NCBI GenBank assembly: GCA_019242475.1
Contig: JAFAVK010000055.1
Span: forward strand, 62,001-126,000
DNA from: Acidobacteriota bacterium
GTDB lineage: Bacteria; Acidobacteriota; Blastocatellia; Pyrinomonadales; Pyrinomonadaceae
DNA length: 64,000 nucleotides
Direction: 5' to 3'
Below, piece by piece: positions 9,437 to 18,294 of this stretch. Each line of letters begins with the position of its first letter. The first letter of the stretch is position 1. The position numbers and the translations under genes were made by a program. Below the pieces are notes generated by a model. The model had not been told where the DNA came from and made no database searches. It saw nothing but the letters and a program-made list of their open reading frames with translations.

Positions 9437-10477
9437 CTACGCGGCGTGGCGCGTGTAAGCGTCCTTGACCTTGTCGAGAAGGTCTCGGCGGTCGGTGATG
9501 AAGTGGAGGCGGGCGGGGGAGTCGCCGCCGGTGAGGTGTTCGACGAGCTGTTCGAGCACGTCGAAGCGGTCGCGGTCGGTGATGCCCTGCGCGTCGAGGT
9601 GGCCGCCGCGGCGCATGCGGCCGACGAGGTCGGGCAGGGTGAGGCGGCCCTCGAAGGTGCGCCCGCCGTGGCGGTGCGAGCGGCTGACGAGGTACTGCAC
9701 CAAGAGCACGTCGTTGTAGAGCGCGGGCGCGAGGAAGAGGCGCGAGCCGTCGCGCTCCCAGCCCTCTTCGAGCCGCTGCGAGCGGCGCACGGCGCGGGCG
9801 CCTTCGAAGGCCGCCGCCCAGTCCGACTGCGGCTCGCGCCGCTCGAGGTAAGCGCGCGCGGCCGCCGGCATCCACGCCGCGTCCTCCTCGAAGTCGAGCG
9901 TCTGCCCGAGCCGTTCGAGCCACTCGAAGAAGACCTGCCGCGCGGTCTTCTTCTCTTCCGTAATCAGAAACTGTTCGTCCTTCGTCGGGAGCTTTTTGAC
10001 GAGCGCCCGGCGCGCGGCGTCCGAAGCCTTGCCGCCCTCGACGCGGTAGACGCTCAGGCGCGCGTGCCAGCGCTTCGGCGCGTCGCAGTAAGGGCAGCGC
10101 GGGTTCTTCTCTTCGGACGGTTTGAAGAAGGGCCTTTGCGGCTCACGCGCCGTCAACTCCCCGACGGTCGGCGCGTAACGGCGTATCTCGTTGTAAGCCG
10201 TCCGCGGCGCGAGCCCGAGCTGGTTCGTGAAGAGCTTGTAGATGCACGACAGGCACAGCGTCACCTCGTGCCGCGTCACAGACCCCGCCGGGAACCCGCC
10301 GAAGTCCAGCACTTCCTTCGGGGCTTTTGCTTTAGGCGCCTTCGCCGCTTTTGTCGGCTGAGCCTTCGCACCCGCCTTCTTGGCTGCCTTCGGCTTCGAC
10401 GCGGCCTTCTTACTCGCAGGCTTCGCCTTCTTCGCCTTCTTCGCGGCAGCCTTTGATTTGCTCTTAGTCGCGGCCAT
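9437..10477 (-). CDS. Protein with histone H1-like basic tail and zinc-binding cysteines
   Basis: 346 residues. The first 55 are almost entirely Ala, Lys and Pro, in repeats such as 'KAAAKKAKKAKPASKK'. This composition is typical of H1-like DNA-binding tails. The folded part has 'CLSCIYK' near residue 75 and 'CPYCDAPKRWH' near residue 128, which probably form one zinc site, followed by a mostly helical region. I do not recognise the family. The gene begins 3 bp after the ttcA stop codon on the same strand, so it is in the same transcript and may act in RNA modification or nucleoid binding; that is only a contextual guess. Confidence 0.7.
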   Translation of the reverse strand: MAATKSKSKAAAKKAKKAKPASKKAASKPKAAKKAGAKAQPTKAAKAPKAKAPKEVLDFGGFPAGSVTRHEVTLCLSCIYKLFTNQLGLAPRTAYNEIRRYAPTVGELTAREPQRPFFKPSEEKNPRCPYCDAPKRWHARLSVYRVEGGKASDAARRALVKKLPTKDEQFLITEEKKTARQVFFEWLERLGQTLDFEEDAAWMPAAARAYLERREPQSDWAAAFEGARAVRRSQRLEEGWERDGSRLFLAPALYNDVLLVQYLVSRSHRHGGRTFEGRLTLPDLVGRMRRGGHLDAQGITDRDRFDVLEQLVEHLTGGDSPARLHFITDRRDLLDKVKDAYTRHAA

Positions 10478-10480
10478 CGC

Positions 10481-11335
10481 TTAACCGATGGAGACGAGCG
10501 CGGCCGCGTCGTCCGGCTCGGCGTGGCCGAGCGCGGCGTCGAGTTCGGCCTCGACGTTGGCGCCGGCGGCGCGCAGGGACTTGAAGTCGAAGAGCGACGG
10601 GTCGAGGAGGTGCGAGGGCACGGCGTTGGTGAGCGCCGTCAGCATCGAGGCGCGGACGTGCGGAATCTCGCGCTCAAGCTCTTCGACGAGCCGCTTGACC
10701 CGCGCGCGCTTGAGGTTCGTCTGCGAGCCGCAGAGGTCGCACGGGATGATCGGGAAATCTTTCAGCGCGGCGTACTCCGCGATGTCCCGTTCGCGGCAGT
10801 AGGCGAGCGGGCGGATGACGGTGTTGCGGCCGTCGTCCGAGCGGAGGACGGGCGGCATCGCCTTGAGCTGTCCGACGTAGAGGAGGTTCAAGAGGAAGGT
10901 CGCCGTGATGTCGTCGGCGTGGTGGCCGAGCGCGACCTTGGTGCAGCCCTCCTCGACCGCGGTGTTGTAGAGGATGCCGCGGCGCAGGCGCGAGCAGACC
11001 GAGCAGAAGGTCTTGCCCTCGGGCACGAGCCTTTTGACGACCGAGTAGGTGTCGCGCTCGACGATGCGGAAGGGCACGCCGCGCCCCTTGAGGTAGTTCG
11101 GCAGCACGTCGGCGGGGAAGTTGGGCTGCTTCTGGTCGAGGTTGACGGCGAGGAGGTCGAAGCGGACGGGCGCGCGCTGCTGCACGTCGAGCAGCAGGTC
11201 GAGCATCGTGTAACTGTCCTTGCCGCCCGAGAGGCAGACCATCACGCGGTCGCCGTCCTCGATCATCCCGAAGTCCTTGACCGCCTCGCCCATCTGGCGC
11301 AGCAGCTTCGTCTTCACCTTACTTTCGACGAACAT
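10481..11335 (-). CDS. ttcA: tRNA 2-thiocytidine(32) synthetase TtcA
   Basis: 284 residues. ATP-dependent thiolation of cytidine 32 in certain tRNAs. It has the PP-loop '[18 protein letters not shown]', the iron-sulfur cysteines in '[15 protein letters not shown]' and '[14 protein letters not shown]', and the ending '[13 protein letters not shown]'. All match the TtcA family rather than TtuA or MesJ. The first gene of a two-gene unit with the basic-tailed zinc protein. The ribosome site is weak (taaggg directly before the ATG). The 21-bp repeat array lies upstream in what would be its promoter region. Confidence 0.95.
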   Translation of the reverse strand: MFVESKVKTKLLRQMGEAVKDFGMIEDGDRVMVCLSGGKDSYTMLDLLLDVQQRAPVRFDLLAVNLDQKQPNFPADVLPNYLKGRGVPFRIVERDTYSVVKRLVPEGKTFCSVCSRLRRGILYNTAVEEGCTKVALGHHADDITATFLLNLLYVGQLKAMPPVLRSDDGRNTVIRPLAYCRERDIAEYAALKDFPIIPCDLCGSQTNLKRARVKRLVEELEREIPHVRASMLTALTNAVPSHLLDPSLFDFKSLRAAGANVEAELDAALGHAEPDDAAALVSIG

Positions 11336-11488
11336 CCCTTACGTCCCCAACCTCTTCCTCGAACCTTCCGGCGCGTTCAAATGTTTTAAGCCATCCCCCC
11401 GCGTGATGCAACCGAGCGAGGGGAGGCGGCAGGCAGACGGCGGCGGGCAGTTGTGAGCCGCGGCGTCGGAGGTTAGCCGGCGGAGTCC

Positions 11489-11782
11489 ATCATTCCGGTT
11501 TCAAACCGGAACATTCCGGTTCGGAACAGGAATATTTCAGTTCGGAACCGAAACATTTCGGTTCCGAACAGGAACATTCCAGTTCGGAACCGAAACATTC
11601 CGGTTCAGAACCGAAACTTTCCGGTTCGGAACAGGAACATTTCGGTTCGGAACAGAAACTTTCCGGTTTAAAACCGAAACATTTCGGTTCCGAACCGAAA
11701 TGTTCCTGTTCCGAACCGAAATATTCCTATCTCAAACAGGAACATTGGGGTTTCGAGGCGGAACGTCGGACTTCCGAAGTCC
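11489..11782. repeat. 21-bp tandem palindromic array A (14 units)
   Basis: Fourteen consecutive units of exactly 21 bp, starting at 11489, 11510, 11531 and so on. Each starts AAC or AAT and carries a dyad such as TTCCGGTTCGGAA or TTTCGGTTCCGAA, then CAGG or CCGA. Units differ from one another at several positions but never in length. There are no unique spacers, so it is not CRISPR. The last unit runs into a perfect hairpin, gaacgtcggacttcc/ggaagtccgacgttc. Possible roles are binding of a dimeric protein once per two helical turns, or a structured RNA leader of ttcA. Confidence 0.9.
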
Positions 11783-11838
11783 GACGTTCCGCCAAAAAGG
11801 GAGAATTTATAGCGGCGTACAGACGGAAGCGACTGCCC

Positions 11839-11985
11839 AAGCCGGGAGCGCGGGCATCCTGCCCGCCATGAGCGCCGCAGGCGCGAAGGCGAAGAAGCGC
11901 CGTCTCCCAACGTTGGGAGACGGCGCTTCACGGCTAAGCGTGCTGTGGCACGCTTTGGCGGGCAGGGATGCCCGCGCTCCCGGCT
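11839..11985. repeat. Nested REP-like inverted repeat
   Basis: Outer arms 11839-11867 and 11957-11985 are inverse copies with a single one-base indel, of the form 'aagccgggagcgcgggcatc...gcccgcc'. Inside lies a second, perfect hairpin at about 11894-11927 ('aagcgccgtctcccaac' and its complement). The whole would fold as a long cruciform. It ends 12 bp from the stop codon of the dienelactone hydrolase gene. It looks like a non-autonomous REP- or MITE-type element; other genomic copies cannot be seen from this window. Confidence 0.65.
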
Positions 11986-11996
11986 TTCAGTCTCGC

Positions 11997-12680
11997 CTAC
12001 TTCCCCAGATGCTCCCGGAAGAACTCCAACGTGCGGCGCCAGGCGTCGGCGGCTGCGTCGGCGTCGTAGACTTCGGGGCGCGTGTCGTTGAAGAAGGCGT
12101 GGTCGGTGCCGGGGTAGGTGTGCGTCTCGATGGACTTGCCGTGCGCGCGCGCCTTCTCTTCGAGGGCGCGGACGGCCTCGGGCGGGACTGACTTGTCCTT
12201 CTCGGCGAAGAGGCCGAGGACGGGCGCGCGCAGGTTCTCAAAGTCCGGCTCGACCTTCGGGTGGATGCCGTAGAAGACGACGCAGGCCGCCACCCGCTCG
12301 TTCTTCGACGCGGCGTAGAGCGAGAGCGCGCCGCCCATGCAGAAGCCGACGGTGCCGACGCCGTCGCCCTCGGTCGCCTCCTGATTTAAAAGGTACTCGA
12401 CGGCGCCGCGCAGGTCTTTCTCGGTCTGCGCGATGTTGAGCGCCATCATCATCTTGCCGGCCTCGTCGGGCGAGCGCGCCACGTCGCCGTGGTAGAGGTC
12501 GGGCGCGAGCGCGACGAAGCCCGCGGCGGCGAAGCGGTCGGCCACGTCCTTGATGTGCGGCACAAGGCCCCACCACTCCTGTATGACGACGACCCCGGGG
12601 CCGTGCCCCGACTCCGGCAGCGACAGGTAGCCCTGCGCGGTGCCGCCGTTACTCTGAAACTCGATCATCTGGCCGGCCAT
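11997..12680 (-). CDS. Dienelactone hydrolase family protein
   Basis: 227 residues, cytoplasmic alpha/beta hydrolase. The nucleophile is the Cys in 'VGFCMGGALSLYAA', the acid is the Asp in 'LFAEKDKSVP' and the base is the His in 'PGTDHAFFND', the Cys-Asp-His triad typical of the family. 'VVVIQEWWGL' is the usual oxyanion-side motif. I start at 'MAGQMIEFQ' because AGGAAGG lies about 9 nt upstream; a longer in-frame start 75 bp earlier has no ribosome site. The substrate is not predictable: members act on dienelactones but also on other small esters. Confidence 0.9.
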   Translation of the reverse strand: MAGQMIEFQSNGGTAQGYLSLPESGHGPGVVVIQEWWGLVPHIKDVADRFAAAGFVALAPDLYHGDVARSPDEAGKMMMALNIAQTEKDLRGAVEYLLNQEATEGDGVGTVGFCMGGALSLYAASKNERVAACVVFYGIHPKVEPDFENLRAPVLGLFAEKDKSVPPEAVRALEEKARAHGKSIETHTYPGTDHAFFNDTRPEVYDADAAADAWRRTLEFFREHLGK

Positions 12681-12938
12681 CTCTGTCCAGTCCTTCCTGA
12701 AGTTGAAGTTTGCGGGTTCGGCAGCCGTTTTATCGGCGCCCGGCGCAGAAGTCAAGCGCGCCCGCCCGGCGTTTGACGCGCGCCGCGCGCCGCGGAATAA
12801 TACGCCCGCGAAACCTTAAAGCCGGCGTGGACGCGTCGGACTCCCCGGCTCAACCTTCAAACACTTAAACAGCACCCCGGCGGGCTCGAAAATTCAAGCG
12901 CGGTGTGCCCTCACGCAAGTGCCAGGAGTTCTATCAAG

Positions 12939-15653
12939 ATGTCTCTCAGAAGCAAGCTCGCCGCCCTGACCCTGCTCCTGCCCCTCCTGCTCGCGCCCCT
13001 GTCGGCGGCCGCGGCCGCGGGCGGCGAGCTGAGCGGCACCGTCACCGACCCGAAGGGCGCGGTCGTCGTCGGCGCGACCGTCACGGTCTACCCGGAGGCG
13101 GGCGGGCAGCCCGTCGCCACCGTCAAGACGGACGCACAGGGCCAGTACAAAATCCCCAACCTCCCGCCCGGCACCTACACCGTGGGCGTCGTCGCCGAAG
13201 GCTTCGGCCCCTCGATGTCGGAGAAGCAAGCGGTCGCCGAGGGGAAGGCGGCGAGGCTCGACTTCAAGCTCGAAGTCGCCACGGTCGAGACCTCCGTGAC
13301 GGTCTCGGCCAACGGGGTGACGCCGAACTCCGACCCGACCTACACGGCGCTGCGCAAGCAGGGCGGGGCGCAGGACTTCGCGGGCGCGTACGCGCAGGTC
13401 TCGAATCTCGTCCTCAAGCGCGACGCGGCCGCGTTCACCTTGCAGAGCGGGGAACTCTACTTCCTGCCCCCGGTCGAGGGGCGCGTCACCGGCGCCGTCT
13501 TCGTCGGCGAGGGCGAGCTGAGCCTGACGCCGCCCGTCGATTGGGAGAAGCGCAGCCTCGCGTTCTTCACCGGCGGCTCCTCCCTCAACGAGCGCTTCAC
13601 GAAGCTGACGCTGCGGTTCACCGACAAGACCTACCAGGAGGTCAAGGCGTCGCCGCAGGCGAAGTTCGGGACGAACGGCCCGCAGGCCGCGCGCGCCCGA
13701 GAGATCTACAACGACAACCAGAGCCTGCTGCGCAAGCAGCTCCGCACGAACATGGAGCTGCGCACGCTCATCGACCTCTACACGCCCGAGCGGCCCGGCT
13801 TCTTCGTCGCCTTCGTCGGCGGGAAGCGGTTCGAGAAGCTCGTCTTCCAGATGGATCCGCTCGGCATCCCCGAGGTCTCGCCCGAGGAGGTTTTGCTCGC
13901 CAGCTACGGCGAGACCGACGGCGGCTACTGGACGGCCTTCCACCTCACGGACGAGTACCGGGCGGGGAAGGGGAACAGCGACGAGGATCACCGCATCTTC
14001 GACATCAAGCACCACGAGATCAGCGCCGCCATCAAGGGGACGCATCTCGCCGCCTCCGACACCCTGACCTTCAGCCCGCTCGTCGGCGGCTCGCGCGTCC
14101 TGCCCTTCGACCTCTTCCCCTCCTTGCGCGTCAATCGCGTCCGCGACGAGCAGGGGCGCGACCTCCACTTCATCCAGGAGAAGAAGGAGCGCGACGGCGA
14201 CTTCGCCCTCATCTGGCCCGAGCCTTTGGAGGCGGGCAAGGAGTACAAGGTGACGGTCGAGTACCAGGGCGGAGACGCGCTGATCGACGTGGGCCACGGC
14301 AACTTCTTCCTCGTCCCGCGCGCCTCCTGGTACCCGAACAACGGCGGCACGCAGTTCGGCGACCGCGCCATCTTCGACGTGACCGTCCACTACCCGAAGG
14401 AGTTGACGCTCGTCGGGACGGGCGCGCCCGAGGGCGCGCCGGCCGTGGACGGCGGCCGCGCCGTGGCGAAGTGGTCGAGCGGCAAGATCGAGCTGGCCGT
14501 CGCCGGCTTCAACTACGGCGACTTCAAGCGCAAGGACGTCGTGGACGAGAAGACCGGCTACCAGATCGAGTTCTACGCCAACGAGGAGAGCATCGGGATG
14601 GGCGGCGGCGTCGGCGGCTCGATGTCCACGGCCGGGGCCTGGAAGCGCATCCTCCCCGTCACGCAGAACGCGGTGCGCATCTACGACAGCTTCTTCGGCA
14701 AACTCCCCTACACGCGCGTCGCCATGACCGAGCAGCCCGCGCCGAACTTCGGCCAGGCGTGGCCCACGCTCGTCTACATGCCCTACACGGCCTTCCAGGA
14801 CGCGACGCAGCGCTACATGGCGTCGGGGTCGGCGCAGTACGCCTCGGACAGCTTCTTCAAGTACGTCGGGCCGCACGAGATCGCGCACCAGTGGTGGGGC
14901 CACCTCGTCGGCTGGAAGTCCTACCGCGACCAGTGGATGAGCGAGGGCTTCGCCGAGTTCTCCGCCTCGCTCTACGCGCAGATCACCGAGGGCACCGACA
15001 AGTTCCTCGAATTCTGGGAGGATCAGCGCCAGCTCATCACGCAGTCGCGCCCGGAGACGCGGGACAGGAAGCCCTACACCGTCGGCCCCGTCACCCAAGG
15101 GTACCGCCTCAACAACGGGAAGACGGGCAACGTCGCCCGCTTCATGATCTACCCGAAGGGCGCCTACATCCTGCACATGCTGCGGATGATGATGTACGAC
15201 CGCAAGACCGTTGACCAGCGCTTCACCGAGACGATGAAGGACTTCATCCAGACGAACTACAACAAGGACGTCTCGACCGAGGACTTCAAGCGCGCCGTCG
15301 AGCGCCACATGACGCCCGAGATGAGCGCCATCGGGGACGGCAAGATGGACTGGTTCTTCGACGAGTTCGTCTACGGCACGGAGATGCCGAGCTACCGCCT
15401 GGACTACTCGGTCGGCGCCGACAACGTCCTGACGGGGCGCGTCACGCAGTCGGGCGTCTCGGACAGCTTCCGGATGCTCGTCCCCGTCTACGCCGACTTC
15501 GGCAAGGGCTGGGTGCGGCTCGGCTCGGCCCCGATGCGCGGCAACTCGATCACCGACCTCGGCCGCATCCAGCTCCCCTACGCGCCCAAGCACGTCGCCG
15601 TCGCCGCCTACAAAGACATCCTCGCCCTGGACGTGGAGAACAAGAAGCAGTAG
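12939..15653 (+). CDS. M1-family metallopeptidase with carboxypeptidase-regulatory N-terminus
   Basis: 904 residues, exported. A signal peptide (residues 1-25, 'LAALTLLLPLLLAPLSAAAAA') is followed by a carboxypeptidase-regulatory-like beta-sandwich (about 28-115, 'SGTVTDPKGAVVVGATVTVY'). The M1 catalytic half has the zinc motif HEIAHQWWGH near residue 646 and the third ligand Glu in 'WMSEGFAEF'. The fusion is typical of surface or periplasmic aminopeptidase-like proteins in Acidobacteriota and Bacteroidota. The start has CCAGGAG 10 nt upstream. No neighbour suggests a specific substrate, and the 3' end leads directly into a heptamer hairpin. Confidence 0.92.
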   Translation: MSLRSKLAALTLLLPLLLAPLSAAAAAGGELSGTVTDPKGAVVVGATVTVYPEAGGQPVATVKTDAQGQYKIPNLPPGTYTVGVVAEGFGPSMSEKQAVAEGKAARLDFKLEVATVETSVTVSANGVTPNSDPTYTALRKQGGAQDFAGAYAQVSNLVLKRDAAAFTLQSGELYFLPPVEGRVTGAVFVGEGELSLTPPVDWEKRSLAFFTGGSSLNERFTKLTLRFTDKTYQEVKASPQAKFGTNGPQAARAREIYNDNQSLLRKQLRTNMELRTLIDLYTPERPGFFVAFVGGKRFEKLVFQMDPLGIPEVSPEEVLLASYGETDGGYWTAFHLTDEYRAGKGNSDEDHRIFDIKHHEISAAIKGTHLAASDTLTFSPLVGGSRVLPFDLFPSLRVNRVRDEQGRDLHFIQEKKERDGDFALIWPEPLEAGKEYKVTVEYQGGDALIDVGHGNFFLVPRASWYPNNGGTQFGDRAIFDVTVHYPKELTLVGTGAPEGAPAVDGGRAVAKWSSGKIELAVAGFNYGDFKRKDVVDEKTGYQIEFYANEESIGMGGGVGGSMSTAGAWKRILPVTQNAVRIYDSFFGKLPYTRVAMTEQPAPNFGQAWPTLVYMPYTAFQDATQRYMASGSAQYASDSFFKYVGPHEIAHQWWGHLVGWKSYRDQWMSEGFAEFSASLYAQITEGTDKFLEFWEDQRQLITQSRPETRDRKPYTVGPVTQGYRLNNGKTGNVARFMIYPKGAYILHMLRMMMYDRKTVDQRFTETMKDFIQTNYNKDVSTEDFKRAVERHMTPEMSAIGDGKMDWFFDEFVYGTEMPSYRLDYSVGADNVLTGRVTQSGVSDSFRMLVPVYADFGKGWVRLGSAPMRGNSITDLGRIQLPYAPKHVAVAAYKDILALDVENKKQ

Positions 15654-15657
15654 TGAT

Positions 15658-15712
15658 GGCAGTTTTCAGTTTTCAGGAGGAGCGGGGCTCTTACTGAAAA
15701 CTGAAAACTGCC
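15658..15712. repeat. Heptamer inverted arms (CAGTTTT type)
   Basis: A perfect 19-bp inverted repeat (15658-15676 with 15694-15712) built of the heptamer cagtttt. It starts 5 bp after the stop codon of the M1 peptidase gene and would end its transcript as a hairpin with a 17-nt loop. Confidence 0.85.
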
Positions 15713-15926
15713 ACGCCTATTTACTATTCCCCGCGATTCCCTTATCATCAGCCCGCTCTCGGAGAGTTTTGAAGGTCTGTTCAAAAGCCCGGCGGTGGAG
15801 CCGCCGACGGCCTCTCCTGACCCGACTCCTTTTCCAGATACGGCGGCGCGCGCGCGCGGGACCCGAGTCCCGTCGGGACGCGTCTCACACTAACTTACGT
15901 GAGTGCTCAGACAGGGAGAATGCGAA

Positions 15927-16661
15927 ATGTTTAGACCGGGAAGAAATCCGAAGGACACGCACACCGCAGACGACACGGCCGACCACACGCCGCAGAGCCC
16001 CGCGGCCCCCGCCGGCGCCGGTTACGGCTCCGCCCCCGCCTCGAACGCGGCCGCCACCCCGACCGAAGCCTACCAGCAGTCGGTCTACACGCAGACCACC
16101 TCGCGCGCCGTCACCGAGAGCGAGTCGCTCGCGCGCGACATCAAAGAGGGGACGCTCACCGGCTTCGTCGGCAACGGGACGACGCTGACGGGCGAGGCCA
16201 ACTTCAAGGGCATGCTGCGCGTGGACGGCGGGCTTTCGGGGCGCGTCTCCTCGGCGGACGGCACGCTCATCGTCTCGACCAACGGCCGCGTGGACGCCAA
16301 CGTCGAGGTCGCGGTCGCGCAGATCTTCGGCACGGTCAACGGCGACATCACCGCCTCGAAGCGCATCGAGATGGGGCGCGTCGCCAAGGTGACGGGCAAC
16401 ATCCAGACGCCCGCCCTCGTCATCGAGAACGGCGCCGTCTTCGAAGGCTCCTGCCGCATGGTGCAGCTCAAGGAGCAGGCCGAGAAGAGCAGCAGCGCCT
16501 CCGCCTCGTCCTCCTCTTCGGCCTCGGGCGCCTCGTCCTCCTCCTCCTCTTCGGCCAAGCCCGGCCCCGGCTCCTCCTCTTCGCCCAAGTCCGGCGCGTC
16601 CTCCTCCGCGTCCGACGCCTCCGCGAACGACGTGCCCAACGCGACCGACGTGGCGAGCTAA
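15927..16661 (+). CDS. Bactofilin-family cytoskeletal protein
   Basis: 244 residues. The central region, about 70-185, is a right-handed beta-helix of the bactofilin type, with six-residue rungs such as 'LTGEANFKGMLRVDGGLSG', 'IFGTVNGDITASKRIEMG' and 'VTGNIQTPALVIENGAVFEG'. Bactofilins polymerise without nucleotide on the membrane and set cell shape or position other proteins. The N-terminus is disordered and Pro/Ala-rich. The C-terminus (about 190-244) is an unusual low-complexity Ser/Ala stretch. The start at 15927 has GGGAG upstream. Confidence 0.9.
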   Translation: MFRPGRNPKDTHTADDTADHTPQSPAAPAGAGYGSAPASNAAATPTEAYQQSVYTQTTSRAVTESESLARDIKEGTLTGFVGNGTTLTGEANFKGMLRVDGGLSGRVSSADGTLIVSTNGRVDANVEVAVAQIFGTVNGDITASKRIEMGRVAKVTGNIQTPALVIENGAVFEGSCRMVQLKEQAEKSSSASASSSSSASGASSSSSSSAKPGPGSSSSPKSGASSSASDASANDVPNATDVAS

Positions 16662-16669
16662 GACATCTA

Positions 16670-16743
16670 ACGCAGAGACGGAAAGACACAGGGACACGGC
16701 TCAAGTCTTCAAGCCGTGTCCCTGTGTCTTTCCGTCTCTGCGT
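16670..16743. terminator. Perfect 32-bp inverted repeat between convergent genes
   Basis: Arms 16670-16701 and 16712-16743 are exact complements with a 10-nt loop. The arm has an internal 'gac' repeat of period 8 rather than 7. It lies between the convergent bactofilin and 16778-18022 genes and would serve both as a terminator-like hairpin. Confidence 0.85.
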
Positions 16744-16777
16744 CTAACGCCGTTCGGTCTTCGCTCAAACGAAAGCC

Positions 16778-18022
16778 TTACGGCGCGGGCGTGAAGCCCG
16801 TGAGCGGGTTGCCGTAGAAGGCGTCCGTCCTCCAGGCGGCCTTGTCCCACACGCCGTCCTGGTCGCCGATGATCGTGACGGGGACGATGAGGCGGTCGGT
16901 GCCGAGCTTGTTGCTGGCGGCGAGGCTGGTGTCGAGCTTGCCGCCGGCCGGGACGTTGAACTTGACCGAGCGCGCCAGCTTGTTATTCCACAGCACCTTC
17001 AGCTCGTACTCGCCGGGGTTCTTGTCCATCTGGTAGAGCGGCCCGAACATGCCCGGCGCCTCGCCCGACCTGTCCCACGCGCGGACGTTGGTGAAGGTGC
17101 AGACGACGCGCGCCCACTTCGCCTTCTGCGGCGCGTCCTTCTCGTCCACGAAATTCGTGGGGTCGTTCTCCACGTCCGACTCGCAGCTGGCCTTGCCGAC
17201 CTGCTCGCCCTCGTACAGCATGCGGCCCACCTCCTTGCCCTGGTAGAAGAGGTGCGGGTCGAGCTTGTACGCCTCGCCGCGCACCCAGAAGGCGACGTTG
17301 AGGATGGGCCTCTTCCAGCCCTGGAGGTCGTCGGCCGTGTAGTAGACGTAGCCGATGGGCAGGTTCCAGTCGTGGTCGACGTAGTAGACGAAGTGGTTGG
17401 CGAACTTCCCCGTCTTGATCTCGTTGGAGTGCACCTTGCCGACCTTCGCCTTGCCGTTGAAGAGCGTCGCGTCGGTGCCGGCCAGCTCGTTCCGCAGCTT
17501 GATGGCGAAGTTGAAGGGGCCGGTGTAGGTCGTTCCCTTCTCCTCGGGGACGCCGTCGCGGCCGCCGCACTCGGTCTTCCACCAGCGGTCGGCCGGCGTC
17601 TCCTCTGTGTTGCAGTCGAACCTGACGGCCGGGCTCCCGGGCACGGTGTACTCGACGTAGAGCTGGCCGCCGCTCGGGATGGGGCCGTTGACGCGGAAGT
17701 TGATGAGCGGCGCCCAACTGAAGGTGTCGTAGCTCCCCTTGTAGGAGCTGAAGGTAAAGGCCCGCAACTGGACTGAGTCTTTGGCGATGGTCGGCCCGCC
17801 CTGCGCCGCGGGGGCGGGGGCGGACGAGGCGTCCGGCTGCGCGGCCGGCTGCGCGGCCGGCTGCGCGTCGCCGCTCGTGGGGGCCGGCTGGGAGGCCGGC
17901 GTCGGGGTCGGCTTCGGCTTGCCAATCTTGGGAATCTTCGGGAACTGAGCCGCCGCCGTCGTGTGCAGGCCGAAACCCGCGAGGGCTAAGAACGCCAGGG
18001 TTAGAAATGAACTGCCCTTCAT
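16778..18022 (-). CDS. Secreted protein of unknown function
   Basis: 414 residues with a signal peptide (residues 1-26, 'FLTLAFLALAGFGLHTTAAA'). A Pro/Ala/Gln-rich linker at about 30-80 is followed by a folded region of about 330 residues rich in aromatic and charged positions, for example 'VYYVDHDWNLPIGYVYYTADDL'. I do not recognise a family. A good ribosome site, AAAGGAGAG, precedes the ATG. It probably localises to the periplasm or surface, since the linker suggests a tethered or extended N-terminus. Confidence 0.75.
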   Translation of the reverse strand: MKGSSFLTLAFLALAGFGLHTTAAAQFPKIPKIGKPKPTPTPASQPAPTSGDAQPAAQPAAQPDASSAPAPAAQGGPTIAKDSVQLRAFTFSSYKGSYDTFSWAPLINFRVNGPIPSGGQLYVEYTVPGSPAVRFDCNTEETPADRWWKTECGGRDGVPEEKGTTYTGPFNFAIKLRNELAGTDATLFNGKAKVGKVHSNEIKTGKFANHFVYYVDHDWNLPIGYVYYTADDLQGWKRPILNVAFWVRGEAYKLDPHLFYQGKEVGRMLYEGEQVGKASCESDVENDPTNFVDEKDAPQKAKWARVVCTFTNVRAWDRSGEAPGMFGPLYQMDKNPGEYELKVLWNNKLARSVKFNVPAGGKLDTSLAASNKLGTDRLIVPVTIIGDQDGVWDKAAWRTDAFYGNPLTGFTPAP

Positions 18023-18145
18023 GCTTCAGTCTCTCCTTTCCGTCTGCTCGCTCTGTGTCTTGGATGGCCGCCGGGAATGCTTTGAGCGGCGGCAGTATCA
18101 TGCGGCGGCGTGCCGGTGTCAACGTCCGGCGCGCGGCGGGGTCGC

Positions 18146-18175
18146 TTGAGTTTGCCGAGCGCGGGTGTGTAGAAT
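18146..18175 (+). promoter_or_regulatory. Promoter of the kor operon
   Basis: -35 TTGAGT at 18146-18151, an 18-bp spacer, and -10 TAGAAT at 18170-18175. It leaves a leader of about 115 nt before korA. The 272-bp gap holding it has no other feature I can support. Confidence 0.6.
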
Positions 18176-18294
18176 GAATTCGAACGTTAGACCGCCTCGG
18201 GACTTCCCGTCACGGAAATTCTTAAACCTGATGAAGTCACTTCCGGCAATCTCCATCCCAACCCATCCCACTGACAAAGGACTACAGGAAGAGT

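Larger units (their letters stand above)
11336..11996. other. 661-bp intergenic region filled with repeats
   Basis: Between the 3' end of the dienelactone hydrolase gene and the 5' end of ttcA, both on the - strand. It contains the 21-bp palindromic array (11489-11782), a hairpin at 11761-11793, and a nested inverted repeat (11839-11985). I find no credible gene; short open frames across it merely follow the 21-bp period. Confidence 0.85.

Noticed and set aside
11489..11782. CRISPR array
   Set aside because: Units are contiguous, with no unique spacers, only 21 bp long, and there are no cas genes.
11668..12191. Open frames through array A on both strands
   Set aside because: Composition follows the repeat and continues antisense to dienelactone hydrolase; no start site.
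12894..15593. Very long antisense frame opposite the M1 peptidase
   Set aside because: A by-product of high GC at third positions; no ribosome site, no domain, low-complexity Arg/Val/Asp sequence.
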